Part shown: piece by piece, positions 1 through 13,800 of the stretch
How positions within the stretch are numbered: the stretch's first letter is position 1
How the letters are laid out: each line of letters starts with the position of its first letter
Source: Sipunculus nudus
Lineage: Eukaryota; Annelida; Sipuncula; Golfingiida; Sipunculidae
Length of the DNA stretch: 64,000 nucleotides
Direction of reading: 5' to 3'
Assembly: GCA_026874595.1 (NCBI GenBank)
Contig: CM049310.1
Span: 21,986,058 to 22,050,057 of the forward strand
Notes under the pieces: generated by a model
Told to the model about the DNA's origin: nothing
The model's database searches: none
Seen by the model: the letters and a program-made list of their open reading frames with translations, nothing else
Made by a program: the position numbers and the translations under genes

Positions 1-3000
1 TTTACCCATAAAAGAATGTTCCATAAATATAAATTAAAGGAAATATTTTAACATAGACACACACATTTGGATATTAGAGACATGATGGTCATAGTATGCA
101 CCTTATCGAAGCTATATGGGCGATTCGCCATATACAGCTAATAACACATTTTTGATTTTTCGGTAGCTTTTTGTGTATTTTCCTAATTAGTTTGATTTGT
201 AACTATAAAACCGTATTCCAATTTATTTTTTTAATATTTCATTACATGGTATTGCCCTTCAGATGCAGTAATTAATTTTCCAAATCATACTCGTTATTAA
301 ACATGTAATAGATATGGAACGTAAGTGCTCATAACACATTATTTTATTCTACATTAATAAAGTAAATGACTGTTAATAGGGTTCATCCATACTTTTTCAT
401 ACCTTCCTCTGATATTTCCATCCGAAAACAATATTTAATAGCCCAGTCAAGCTATTTAAGTTTTGTTCTCATCCGGTGTTATTCGAATGTCTGAATGATC
501 TATGGACAATTTTGCTTTTTCATTCTTTTATGTATGTCCAGGGAGTATTTTTTTACCGCTTGAAGACTTCAACAATGGGCCTCTTGTATGCACTTTAGGG
601 AATCTATAGCCAATTAATTAAACTTAATTGCACAAAAATCTCACTTTTGAACTGTCAACGTTTCATTAATGTTCCACGGCCCCCACCGGGAGGGGCTATT
701 ACGGAACCCTGTAAAGTTTAAAGCACAGTTTGGGACCCGAATGTGTTAAATTTTAAAGATTTTCCTTGTGGCAAGTAGTCATTTGTTTAATTAGTTATTA
801 AGTCAATGGAGCATGTGATAGTTATCAATTAATGAACCAGGTGGCGCACCTATGTGTTTCGCCTATGTGTGATAATATTTTCTACGTGATGTAGTGGATA
901 TATACTTTCTATAAATAGCGACCCTCTGGAAGTGACAGAAGAACAAAGACCCGTGGACAGTTCTGTACCCGTTACGTTCACTTCTGAATTAGTGTGAATT
1001 ATAATGTATATTCTTAATCAATACCTTGCTGAAAAACCCACTCCTTAATATATATTTTGACACTTAATATCTTACACTTCCATATCTTTCTATATTACAC
1101 AAGCGAGGATTTATGACAGATATAATTTATTCACAATACACGAAAATGTACCAGTGCAAGAGTATATTCGCTGTTGAATATTTATCAACCCATCTAATTA
1201 TTCTAAAAATCGCATATGCCAAACGGCCCGTTTTCTCCCTTTTATAATAATGTAGACAGGACACTCGTTTCCACTTTCCCATTGTGTTTTTTACTAAGGT
1301 GTTCAAGAGAGACACCAGAATGATGGTACACATCGGCAGTTTCCATGTTTCTGTTCCAGAAACCTGACTCTTGGTTGCCGGTAGATTTAATGGCCTTGCT
1401 GACACAAAACCTATTGCGTTGATCACAGTAACAACAGGTAAAAACGCCGAAATATAAATCATGTGCTGTAAATGAAAACTAATGAAATAATGATCTCTGA
1501 CTGATCCCCGGTGTATTGTTCCAGCCTGGGACCGTATACTGAATGATAGTTAGTTTAATTAATAACGTAATCTCCAGGCACCGGCTTTGATAAGAGCGTA
1601 ACCCTTTAGCAGTAAACCAACGCGTCTCTTTAATGACGAACATCCCTTTAGTTTTTTTTTTTCACCGAGCGGGCGTTTTAGGAGAGAAAAAATACACTTT
1701 AATCAACATTGTATTTTAATGCTCTGTTATCGCCAGAGTAACAATATACAGTCAGCATGGAGAAACACTGCTGAGAGCAAATAGTTAAGTTATGGTAATA
1801 TTTATCCCGACTTTTTATCAATCTCTTGTGTTCTCGACGGAGTCCCATGAGACCCGCGCTTTCAAGATGGACCAATGGCCTTTTGTGGTTTGACTTGTCG
1901 CGGTGGTTTATGGTTGTTTTTACATCTTCTTGCACGGAGCATGGAGGCGCTTCTGTTCACATCTTCCGGTACCTGCTCCCAGTGGTATTTCACTTGCCAA
2001 TATAGTAATGGGGATCATTCATCATTTACATCTCATCTACCACCTCTCCTGACTTTTTTCTTGCTGTCCCATCAACAATTATTGACACCTTTGAAATGGC
2101 ATTGTAAATTTGTTAACCGACTTCAGTCCTTTTATCTTAACATTCAAGTATCATAAGTCCTAGCAACAATCCTGTATTACCTAAAGAATGAGCCATACTC
2201 AGTAACGAGGAGTTCTTTATATGTGCAGTTCATTTTTATGTGCTAAATGGTGTTTTCACAGGAACGAGGGGCTTTGTTTCTTTCATCCTTTGCCTTGACT
2301 CTGCGGTGTATACGTAAATCTTACAAAAGGACCGTAGGAACTCTTATATAGCTGGTGACCCGTTAAACGTCTAATTCACGCTTGACGCTAAACCTGCTTA
2401 GACATCAATGTCAGGGCAGCCAGATAGGTATCAACTTTAGAACTACGTTACTATAAAATTCAAAGAGACCACATCCTTGTTTTATCCCCCGATGTAAAGG
2501 ATACGACCTTGCTTTAGTAGTGTGGTAAGACCGGACTGACAATGGTTCCGACATTGTATGGAATCTATTGTTCAACCTGTGGAGTGCTTTGTCCTGTGTC
2601 TCATTCCTGATCAATACTTTACCAGAACGTAGACAAGCCGTGAAACAGCCGAAAGTACACCAATAACAAATGTTGCTGTTTTGTCAAGAGCGTTAGCAGG
2701 TAAAAAGGTGATTAATTAAAATTGCCTGTTGTGATCCTCCTGTAAAGTTTTGCATTTATGCACAATATCGCTTATACTCTGACCTGAATATACAGGCGTA
2801 ATGTTAACATTACCTTGTGTTTACCACCTCATCTGGATATCCTAACTATACATTTTGTTTTTAGTCACATTATCATATTCATTCTGACTGCATAATAGAA
2901 ATGTAAATTTTAATCTTAACCTCAAGTTTACGACTACAACTCTTTATTATGTACATCTAGAACTCAGTATATAGATAACTGTTCGATTTGACCTAGTAAC

Positions 3001-3140
3001 AAGAAGTTGCCATGCATGCAATTGATAATAAAGATATGTGCTTTTGGTTGTGATCATGTATAGAAATAATGATTCGTAATAATCCATAATGTTATATGAT
3101 AATATAGAGGGAATAATAATATAAACGGGCGATAATAGAA

Positions 3141-3233
<93 letters not shown>

Positions 3234-3268
3234 CCATAGAGCACTTTACATCGGAGGGTAACACTACC

Positions 3269-3319
<51 letters not shown>

Positions 3320-3591
3320 CCTTTTACGCACTGTTTTTTACTTATGTAAAAAAAGTTCCTGAAACTTAGATCAATAACAGACTCGCTAGTGATTCTTTTA
3401 TCGTCAACTATGTGTTTCTGTGTAAGCGCCACTGTTCAGTTGTGTGATATCTCTTTCATTCGCATCATACGAATTATTAATCATTATTCAATATACTTTG
3501 GTCAAAGAAGAGGAATGCTGTATGTCTTTGAACACTGAAAATAAAAGAACAATGAACGATAATTTTTCACAAAGATGAATTTTATAAACAG
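1..3591. other. Upstream sequence, probably intron of the receptor gene
   Basis: AT-rich DNA with scattered short open frames and no recognisable protein. The receptor must have further 5' exons (signal peptide and most of the Venus-flytrap domain), and I could not find them here, so this is most likely intron. It contains two (AT)n tracts near its right end. Confidence 0.45.
3143..3316. repeat. (AT)n microsatellites
   Basis: Two pure AT/TA tracts, 3143-3231 and 3272-3316, separated by about 40 bases of unique sequence. They lie about 280 bases before the first receptor exon in view. Translations of the tract give only Tyr-Ile runs. Confidence 0.97.
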
Positions 3592-3767
3592 GGAGTTTGA
3601 ATGTTGGCAGGGTCCCGTGATGTTTGACACTAACGGCGACAGGAAGGGACTGACTCAGATAGAACAGCTGCAGGACGGCACAGAGACCAGGGTAGGCTTG
3701 TACAACCCCGCTAACCCGGAGACAGAGCGGATGACGTGGGAGGTGGCCACACCCATCTCATGGCGAG
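3592..3767 (+). CDS. GABBR2: GABA-B receptor exon 1 in window: end of Venus-flytrap domain
   Basis: The exon encodes the last strands of the ligand-binding domain, with [13 protein letters not shown] and RVGLYNP, the family's typical G-x-V-x-F..NGDR block. The donor is GAG|GTAATG after 3767 and leaves one base over (phase 1). The 5' border is uncertain. I chose the AG at 3590-3591 because EFECWQGPV aligns residue for residue with the NFxGVxGxV stretch of the family; an AG at 3609-3610 directly before GPVMF is the alternative. The frame is also open back to an ATG at 3575, which is probably not a true start. Confidence 0.85.
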
Positions 3768-6700
3768 GTAATGTTCAGTGACTTATTTGCCTTCTCATTT
3801 AAAGCCTGCCTCCCAACTGCCGATCTTAATTCGGCCAGACAATTCGGCAGATGTGATGATTGACCGAAAATTCAGCTGAAATTCAACCCATATTTCCTTC
3901 TTTTTATCATTCCGGACACCGATAACAATCCTGTAGACAAAATCAGAGGTGACCAAATGGCCTAAAAATATTGGTGCTCTGCACGGAATTACGGTAGGTG
4001 TGCGGGCACTCGTCAGCCGGCAAGACTGGTAGATTTTTTTTCTCGGGAAAATAAAAAATCAATCGGCCTGCAAAAAAAAACAAACAAAAAAAAAAAATAG
4101 ATCGGAGGCCGGTTTCAGAAAGAAAGTCTGTCTAGGCAAAGGCACTATTATCTCGCGAAATATTTAGTTTAGTCTTTCAGCATAATACTATATTCTGAGT
4201 TGACCAATTAAAATAAGTGGATGAGAGTTACGGATATTTACATTTCACCATGAATACAAAATGATTAAATTACGTACCATTTATTATTATATTTTGATAA
4301 TTGGCATCAGCGATGTTATCGCAATTAGTATTCACTAGGTCATACAAAGACATCATGATACGTACGTGAACTTTACAAATATTGGCCATTGGGGTCATAT
4401 AAAGGCATCATACGTACAAGAACTATACAACTGGTAGCCATGAGGTCATATAAATACATCATACGTACGTGAACTATACAACTGGTAGCCTTTAGGTCAT
4501 ATAAAGATACCACACGTACAGAACTTAACAACTGGTAGCCATATGGTTAGGTAATATAAAGACATCATGCGTACAAAAAGTATACAACTGGTAAGCATTA
4601 GTTCATATAAAGACATACATACAAGAACTTTTCAGCCATATGCGTATAAGTGCAATAAATGGAAAGCAATAAATGTTATGCACACAATGCGTCTCTACAA
4701 AAAAAAAAAGATCGGCAAAAATGCAATTCGACTTTTAAGCGAACTATTTGATAATTATTAGTTGGCTTGTTTGATCACTTTTACCCGGGGTTTGATTCGG
4801 ATGTCTGTTTTTACCGAATTACTTTAACATTTATTCAGCAGCTCGTATTTTTTTTTATCATGTGCAAGGTTTTTCATAACATTATGGTAATATGGTCAGC
4901 ACCGTAAAGTTACTGTTTTCATTCTCATCTCCAACCTCAGTCACACATAAATGTTCCATTCATAGTTCCAGATAATTACTGCCATCAAATAAAAGCTGCT
5001 TCCTGGTTTTATCGGCACATAATTAACACCAATTACTTCATTCGTAGATTAAACAAGCTAACTTTAAAAAAATCCCCTTAACTCGCTAATGATATATAAT
5101 GGGTTTCAGCAGTAGTTGAAATATGGAAAACAAATATTAGCTCGTCGGATGGCTGTTTATACAAGTTTATGTGTTTGGTTCAGTGTTGTTATAACCCCCC
5201 TGTTTCAGTTGCGGATATCAAGGCCTTTGTGTTTAGTACAATGGGCAGCATGTGTATCCGGAAACCTTTTCAGGAGAGGCTGGCGATATGGGGGGCGTGG
5301 GAGCTGATAGTCAATATATGGATTAATTTTTGCTCAGACATAGCCGACAGGGGATGGCTGGTTTTCTATACAGATCGTTATGTCTCTATGGGCTTGGGGG
5401 GTTTTGGACCACACTGTTCTAAACACCTTTTCCTAGTTAAGTGAACCATAGTCCGCTCATACCTTGTGGTCGATGGCGGGATTAGTCCAGTTAACCCGGA
5501 CCCCAAGGCTGCCTGGGTCCATAAAGTAACGGGGATCAAACAGCAAACACCCGTGATTGACATCAGATCCAGCCCTCCAGGAATCCCCGCAGCTTTCAGC
5601 CGATGATGATTCGGGGCAATCATACCCCTGAACCACAGCTTATCACTACTAAAGAACCTGGTCCACAGGCCTGGCAGGCACGGCGTCATGTCTCTGTTCT
5701 TGACCACGTCAGGCGTCCCACTCCAGCAGAATAGTCCTGCATGGGTACCTGTGGGTTTAAAGAATTGTGCACCACTCTTGACAATCAGGAGGTTCTTTCC
5801 AAACCCCTGCTGAAATTTTAAATGATAAACAAATGCAATTTAGACATTTAAACCTCGACAATGAGCAGGACACGCTTATTCCGTGAAATGTGTGTTTTAT
5901 TTAACCATTTACAATATATATTGGTTATTGTTATTCATGCCGTTTACAAACATTTGTGATAATGTTATGTATGGTATGCGAATAAAAAGAAAGGCCACCA
6001 TATATATTCTTTATAGCTTTCTAAACATGCCCACATTTCTGACCACATTTTGTTCCTTAATTTACCTCCGCCAGCAGGTGTGTGGTTTTCATCGCTGATG
6101 GTTAGTTTATTTATTAGTTGGTTTTCTGGTTTGTCCTTAACATTTTATGATCAAATAATGAATGCATTTGATATCATTTTGTTGGGATTATTTTGTGTAA
6201 CACCAAAGGATAATCCATAATTTTTTAGGTAAACTGGCTTATAATATTTTAAAGGAATCTATGCCATTTTGACATAGGATAAACTATATGTATGTATATA
6301 ATTGTTCTTAAAGTTGTACATGACTACAGAAGGTCTCTTAAAATAATTGCGCCCATCTTCTAGGCTTCGTCAGCTAACTGACTGAATATACAACCGTCAA
6401 AGTGGTTATGTAAAGTTCTTCCATTCGAAGTCAATAATATATCACTATTTAAGCCTGAGCAGTGACAGTTACATGTCTGAGTACCCTGACCTGGGCCCTA
6501 ATCGTCTCTGGAAATTGGAACCTAAACTAATTAAAGGTCACCCCCCGCACCATTGCGATGGTTAAGGAATTCGCCAGAGAGTATGAGAGATTGTGTAACC
6601 GTGGACTGCAGTCGAAGCGCAGTCTTTGTGGTGTAGGTTTAACAAAACAACACTAAGTAGAGCTTGGTTTAAAGGTACAAAGTTTGAATCCTCAGTCACT

Positions 6701-6774
6701 ATGTTCCCCATTTTAGGGAGTCAGTAAGAGTTAGTCACTTTAAATTTTAGCATGGAGTTACTTAAGTTACAAAA

Positions 6775-6829
<55 letters not shown>

Positions 6830-7532
6830 CACGTGTATTTATTTGTTTAATAATATCTCCGAAAGCAGAACAATCTCTTCACCTGAACTCGTCCTTCCAT
6901 AGTTAACTGGTCAAATTTGTTACATTTTCATTTATCGAGGAAAATCTTAATATGCCTAACCAGTGTTCACGTGTTTTTGTTTGTGTGACAGAGTTCCCTA
7001 TCTGAAATTTTTATTGAATTTTAGCTAAAAAAACAACCTGAGCTTAGTAGTACCAGAGACCATAATGAAGGTACGTATATAAATGATAGATCTAGATGAA
7101 TCTACAAGTTTGGTCAGACATGCATGTTTACTCTTACGTAGTTTTGTACAACTGGCGGTTGCACTAACCCAGTAAAACTGTCTGATGGCGAAGGTCTGGT
7201 TTCAACAGTTGATATATGTGCATATATTTTAGTCCATATTAATATAACGTAATATATAAATAAACTAAGAATAGAATACCTTATACATGTTTTTTCTTGC
7301 TTTACAGGAGGTCAGCCGCCCCCGGATTCTATCGCCGAGAAGGTGGTTCCCAAGGTGATCTCGCTGGGCTTGTTCGCCGCCATGACAGTCCTCGCGTCCT
7401 TGGGTATAATTCTGGCATGTCTATTCCTTGTCTTTAACATCAAGTATCGCCACCGCAGGTAAAAACATGGCTCTTTTCGCATTATATACGTACGCACACA
7501 CACATATATATAATTTGATATAGCTGTGTTCA

Positions 7533-7580
<48 letters not shown>

Positions 7581-7824
7581 GGAAATGCTGAAGTGAACAA
7601 TAGCCCATGAGGAATTAAATATTTCATGAATTAGCATAGGCATCATTGCACTATGATAGATATCCCATTGGCCTAGTCAGTGGTTCACAGCAAGAAGTTA
7701 ATTAGAGTGCAGGGGCGCAGCCTCAGACACATGACTTAAGATGCTCAGGCGCTCTGCTCTTGAAGGGCGTAACACCATTTTCAATTATGTCGTTATCTGT
7801 TTCTATATTCACATATCTTCCTTT

Positions 7825-7895
<71 letters not shown>

Positions 7896-10800
7896 AGCAT
7901 TGACTATAAAAAGGTTATGGCACTGTAAAGGTACAGTTTTGTAAATGGGCACGGATAACTTCCTTGCTTTGCGTGGCTCGTAGTCTAGTATACTGGTTTC
8001 GATAATAGGTTAAGATTCGTGATGCATACACCGACGTTTCTCAGAATCTGTATATTCCATCCGCAGGGATCAATAATTTTAAAATCCATTTTGCAGGTAT
8101 ATTAAGATGTCCAGTCCCAACATGAACAACATTATTTTGGCGGGAGCTATACTGGCTTTCTTTTCAATTATATTTGGCGGTATCCATATCAACTTGGCCT
8201 CGGAACCAGTATTTCTTATCATGTGTAAGGTAAGCCACATTTCTAAACTCTTTCATTTAAAAAAAAATATGTTGCACAGTGCCCTGGTGGTGAATATATT
8301 ATGAGAAAAAAATGAGTTTCATGTAGTTATACTTTTGAATGTTGGCTGAAAACGGCTCAGACAGAATATATGTAGAAGTCTGTCAGTGTGTAAGGCATAA
8401 GGTGCGTGTATGTGGACTTGTTTTACCTTGTATATTCAATGGAATTATCGGCTAAAAGATTTGTCCTCTAAATCCTGTCTTTCATATTGCAAGTATAGGT
8501 TTCACCCGATGGAAAGTAACTAAAATGCTTTAAAGAGTTTTTGTGTAATAAAACATTTCTGAGTAATTCTAATTATGGACAATTGGTATCATAAATACGA
8601 TCTAACGTTTCGATTTAAGGAAGGTACACACTTTTTTTGCAAATCCGTAAACTGTTCCACGAGTACAGAGAACAAATTGAGAAATTTTTCCTGTAACTTA
8701 ATTTTTACTCTAAGTCTGACGGACCAAAGTAGTTCTATAAAATATGCCAACGTTAATCATGTTCTGTTATCAATTGATTTGTAATCACAGGCAATTGTGT
8801 TCACGTAATGTAAAAAACAATGTTTGCAGTCTTAATTAAGAAAACCGCATGAAATCAGATATGGAAATAGAAAGTTATACAAGGTTATTGTGTTCGATTC
8901 AGAATATAATTAGCAAATACGATGGTGTCTTGTTGCTACATTCATATTTTATTTGGATAGTAATTTTTAGTTTTTGTTATCATTTAAAAACAAATTCCTC
9001 AATTTAAATATAATATGTCCCCTCTTTATCACAGCAATATTGGTTCCGTAGAGAGGTAGCATTGTCAAATCTGCTACACATGAATACAACTTAAAAGTGC
9101 AATTCCAGTTTAAAAGAAATCATTTAATCTAAAAAAAATGCTATAATCATTTGGCTGTTTATGATTCAAGAGGCACCCTAGCACCATCTGGGCACGTAAA
9201 CGTAGGCACGATAAATCTCGTCACATACTGAGTCGTAGAAAATTTCATCTGTGTCCGGCAGTTATGTTCTGTATGTTATATTCGTTTTTAGCTCAGCTGA
9301 CTGAAAGTCATCTGAGCTATAGCGATCACTCTTTGTCCGTCGTCCGTCTGTCCGTCTGTCCGTCCGTTAACCAGGCACAAATCGTAACCGCTGAACCTAG
9401 AACCTTGTAACTTGGGATTCTGAGAGGTCCATGAAAAATCTCCTTGGAAACCAGAAATTAGGTCTCTGTTACCCATATCCTTCGAGCTATGGGGCCCCAA
9501 AGTACCCCCCAGAAAAGTAAAAAATTTCATACAAAAACTCAATATCTCATTAACTACTTGACTGATGGTCATGATTTTTAGCATACATATTGATCATGAG
9601 ATGTTCCATCACTTCCTGCAGACTGGTGGCGCCACCTGTATTTTTCGATTTTTTACAAATTTTTTTCTCTATTTTTGAGACCTTTAAAAATGTGAACATC
9701 TGTTAACAAGGCACAAATCGTAAAGCCTAGACCTAGAATCTTAATTCTTGATACACTGAGAGGTTCATGAAAAATCTCCTTGGAAACCAGAAATTAGGTC
9801 TCTGTTACCCATATCCTTCGAGCTATGGGGCCCCAAAGTACCCCCCAGAATAGTAAAAAATTTCATACAAAAACTTAAATATCTCAATAACTACAACACT
9901 GATGGTCATGATTTTTGGCATACATATTGATCATGAGATGTTCCATAAGTTCCTGCAGACTGGTGGCGCCACCTGTATTTTTCGATTTTTTTTACAATTT
10001 TTTCCTCTATTTTTGAGACGTTTAAAGATGCTGTCATCTGTTAACGTGGCACAAATCGTAACCGCTGGACCTAGAATCTTCATTCTCAACACACTGAGAA
10101 ACCTATTAAAAGTCTCCATGGAAACCATAAATTAGATCTCTGTTACCCATATCCTTCGAGCTATGGGGCCCCAAAGTACCCCCCAGAAAAGTAAAAAATT
10201 TCATACAAAAACTTCAATATCGTTCAATATCAATATTTTTTACGAATTTAAAAATGTGAACCGCTGTTAACAGGGCACAAATCATAAAGACTTGACCTAG
10301 AATCTTCATTCTTGACACACTGAGAGGTCCATAAAAAGTCTGCATGGAAACCTGAAATAAGGTCTCTGTTACCCATATCCTTTGAGCTATGGGGGGCTCC
10401 CAATAACCCCCCAGAATAATGGAAGATTTGATAAAAACAAACTACAACATCTCAATAACTACAACACTGATGGTCATGATTTTTGGCATACATATTGATC
10501 AAGAGGTGTTTCATCAGTACCTGCAGACTGGTGGTGACACCTGTATTTTTTCAAATTTTCACAATTTTTTTTTCTCTATTTTCGAGACCTTTCAGGATGT
10601 AGTTATCTGTCAACAGGGTACAAATCGTAAGGACTGGACCTAGAATCTTCATTGTTGACACACAGGGAGACCCATGATAAGTCTCCATGGACACCTGAAA
10701 TTAGGTCTCTGTTACCCATATCCTTTGAGCTATGGCACTCCAAAGTACAGCTCAGAATAATGGAAAATTTGATACAAAAGCTGAAGTATCTGAACAACTA

Positions 10801-13800
10801 ATGCAGAGATCACCATAATTGTTTTCATGGATATTGATCATGGAGTGTTTCATCAGTTTCTGCAGACTGGTGGCACCACCTGTATTTTTGTACCTGCCAA
10901 AACAAAGTTTTGTGGATACTATGTTTTTGACCGGGTTCCTCCGCCGTTGCCGCCTTCGTTTCCAGAGAGCTCCTCTGGGACTTGATTTTATCAGCTTTCC
11001 AAGCTCATATCTCGGGAACCGTTTGACTGATCAGGAAATAAAATTTATACTAATGTAGCCCTTGGATAGCTCTATAACATACACAAAAAATGGTGGCCCC
11101 ACCTGTAACCATGTTTGCACAGTGTCCATCTGTTCATCTGCCTTTGGTTAAAATCACTCATATCTCTGCAGTGAATTGACTAATTCACCTGAAATTCGGC
11201 ATGCGTATACATCCTGGATAGCTTTCTTGATTTTATGACAGGTGGCGCCACCTACATTCTCATTCACGCTGATGACATCCAAGCTCATATTTCGGGAACC
11301 GTTTGACCGATCGGGCCAAAATTTTGCATGTATATAGATCGAACATAGCTCTTTATCATACGCTAAACTGGTGGCGCCACCTGCAACCATTTTTGCACAG
11401 CGTCTGTCTGTTTGTCTGCCGTGCAATAATGTCACTCATATCTCGGCAGTGGTTTGACATATCTGCCTAAAATTTTGCAGTTTTATACATCCTGGATAGC
11501 TTTCTTGATTTTATGACAGGTGGCACCACCTACATTCACGTTCACGCTGATGACATCCAAGCTCATATCTCGGAAACCGTTTGACCGATCGGGCCAAAAT
11601 TTTGCATGTGTATAGATCTAACATAGCTCTTTATCATACACAAAACTGCTGGCACCACCTGCAACCATTTTTGCACAGTGTCTGTCTGTTTGTCTGCCGT
11701 GCAATAAAGTCACTCACATCTTGGCAGTGGTTTGACATATCTGCCTAAAATTTTGCAGTTTTATACATCCTGGATAGCTTTCTTGATTTTATGACAGGTG
11801 GCGCCACCTTTATTCTAGTTTATGCTGCAGACATCCAAGCTCATATCTCGGGAACCGTTTGAACGATTGGGCCAAAATTTTGCATGTGTATAGATCTCAC
11901 ATAGGTCTTTATCATACACAAAACTGGAGGGGCCACCTGCAACCATTTTTGCACATTTTGCACAGCGTCTGTTTGTTGGTCTTCCGTGGCCTAAAATCAC
12001 TCATTTCTCTGTAGTGGTTTGACATAACTGCCTAAAATTTTGCAGGTTTATACATCCTGGATAGCTTTCTTGATTTTATGACAGGTGGCGCCACCTACAT
12101 TCTAGTTAACGCTGCACACATCCAAGCTAATATCTCAGGAACCATTTGACCGATTGGGCCAAACTTGTGCTTGTGTTTAGATCTCACATAGGTCCTTATT
12201 ATACACAAAACTGCAACCATTTTTGCACAGCGTCTGTCTGTTTGTCTGCCGTGGGCTAAAATCACTCATATCCATGTAGTGGTTTGACTTTTCTGCCTAA
12301 AATTTTGCATATGTATACAACTTGGACAGCTTTCTGGATTTGTGGTAGGTTGCACAACCTACATACACATTTGGGCTGCAGACATCCATGCTAATATGCA
12401 ACATACCTCACCTTGTTTCCCCTTGCCACTCAATCCATGCCTCACTTCACTCTGATTTTGGCAGATACACGTAGTCACTTGTCGGCTACCCGTATTCTAG
12501 TTTTTAAAGTTTACATATTTTTTCTCTATTTTTCAGATATATAAATACAGACTAAATCTTGGCCTGTTGGTTAATCTGTTTGATGCTTCAGTTGAATGGG
12601 TATCTACCATTCTGATGATAAAATTTCCTTTTGTGAATCCCTTCCCAGTCAGCTGAGCGTCATGACCCATGGGTCACTTGTTGTTATTAGAAAAAGGAAT
12701 TAATATATCTTTATTACTTTATCAAGCTGTATTCATATGAGACATCCCAAGGTCTATTGTGCATTTACCTTAAACAACGAACATGAATAGAAAAGGAATT
12801 ATTAATATTTGGAAATTATATCGCCTTCAACTGGCATTTCACCTAGTCTAAATATTGACTTGATTTGCATTTACCCTTATTGCTCCTGTTGACTTTTAAT
12901 CAGTTGCAAACATTTGAAATTGAATTTTTCAATGCACTCTCAGTAGCTAATATTTAAATGTAACCTAGCTTACTATGAATGGCAACTTTATGAAGATAAG
13001 TAATACGACTTATGTGTCAAGTAAATAATTTACAAACTGTTTGTCAGATAATGGTGAAAGAAGACTTATCCTTGACTAGTTCTACTGACTTTGCCCTTTG
13101 TACATCTGTATGATAAACATTAATGATAAATTATACATTGGTTCCATTATTTCCTAAAATACCACTTGAATGCTACAACAAAGTGACTTAAGCTTCATTC
13201 TTGTATTCAGTCAAGGGTGACCTAGATTCATTTTGGTAACCATTATGACGTCACAATGGTAACATTCGTGTTTAAGCTTGCTTTTGTGCCTAACCTTTTT
13301 AAATTAAATTATTGAAACAGACCCCAGATCATTAGACAAAACCAGTTTAAATGATCATATTCAAATATACATGGATCAAATTTTCCCCCATGCACCGCTG
13401 CTATAGGCCAATCACAGAGACGGGCGTACAACGCCATCTTTGGTACTCCCAGCAGACTTGTTCCAACTCCAGTATGTATTACATATGATAAAAATAAGCA
13501 TTTGTTTTGTTCAGAGAAGTTGTCAAAAGTTTGCTGTACATTACGTGTGACATTTATGATTAGATTAACAGATATTGATAATAAACCAATGCAACGTACA
13601 GTGGAAAATCAAAGATTCAGTATATCGTGTCATCAATACATCCATCAGTCATTTTTTGTGCAACAACTCATTTTCAATATTTGGAAACTTTAAATAACTA
13701 AAGAAAGTAATTTTATAAGAAAGCTTCACGGATAACCAGCCAGGATCGCGTAAACGTCCATAACAATTGGTATGAGCGTGCAGACTGGAGTTGGAACCAG

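Larger units (their letters stand above)
3768..7307 (+). other. Receptor intron 1 (3.5 kb)
   Basis: GTAATG...TTTACAG. It holds a ~52-bp tandem array (4337-4640), a GC-rich island (5250-5760), a degenerate CCTCCGCCAG-type repeat (6058-6140) and an (AT)n tract at 6782-6822. Otherwise AT-rich and without recognised genes. Confidence 0.85.
9289..12690 (+). mobile_element. Composite dispersed repeat (CAGCTGA...TTTGTCCGTCGTCCGTC type)
   Basis: It opens with an imperfect hairpin (TAGCTCAGCTGACT, then AGTCATCTGAGCTA) and CGATCACTCTTTGTCCGTCG with CCGTC repeats, and closes with CAGTCAGCTGAGCGTCATGA, CCCATGGGTCACTTGTT. The same opening and close recur at 24163-25170 and the close again near 25852, so this is a dispersed family. 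Inside are two tandem blocks, ~340 bp and ~279 bp. No protein-coding capacity is visible. I recall similar TTTGTCCGTCGTCCGTC elements from molluscan genomes. Its exact ends are not proven, since I see no clear target duplication. Confidence 0.7.

Noticed and set aside
3143-3316. Tyr-Ile repeat proteins from (AT)n tracts, here and at 7.5, 30.9, 56.7 and 62.4 kb
   Set aside because: They are translations of microsatellites.
5378-5707. Possible ABC-transporter-like N-terminus on the minus strand
   Set aside because: The likeness is limited to a few residues around DMTPC and does not extend; not supportable.
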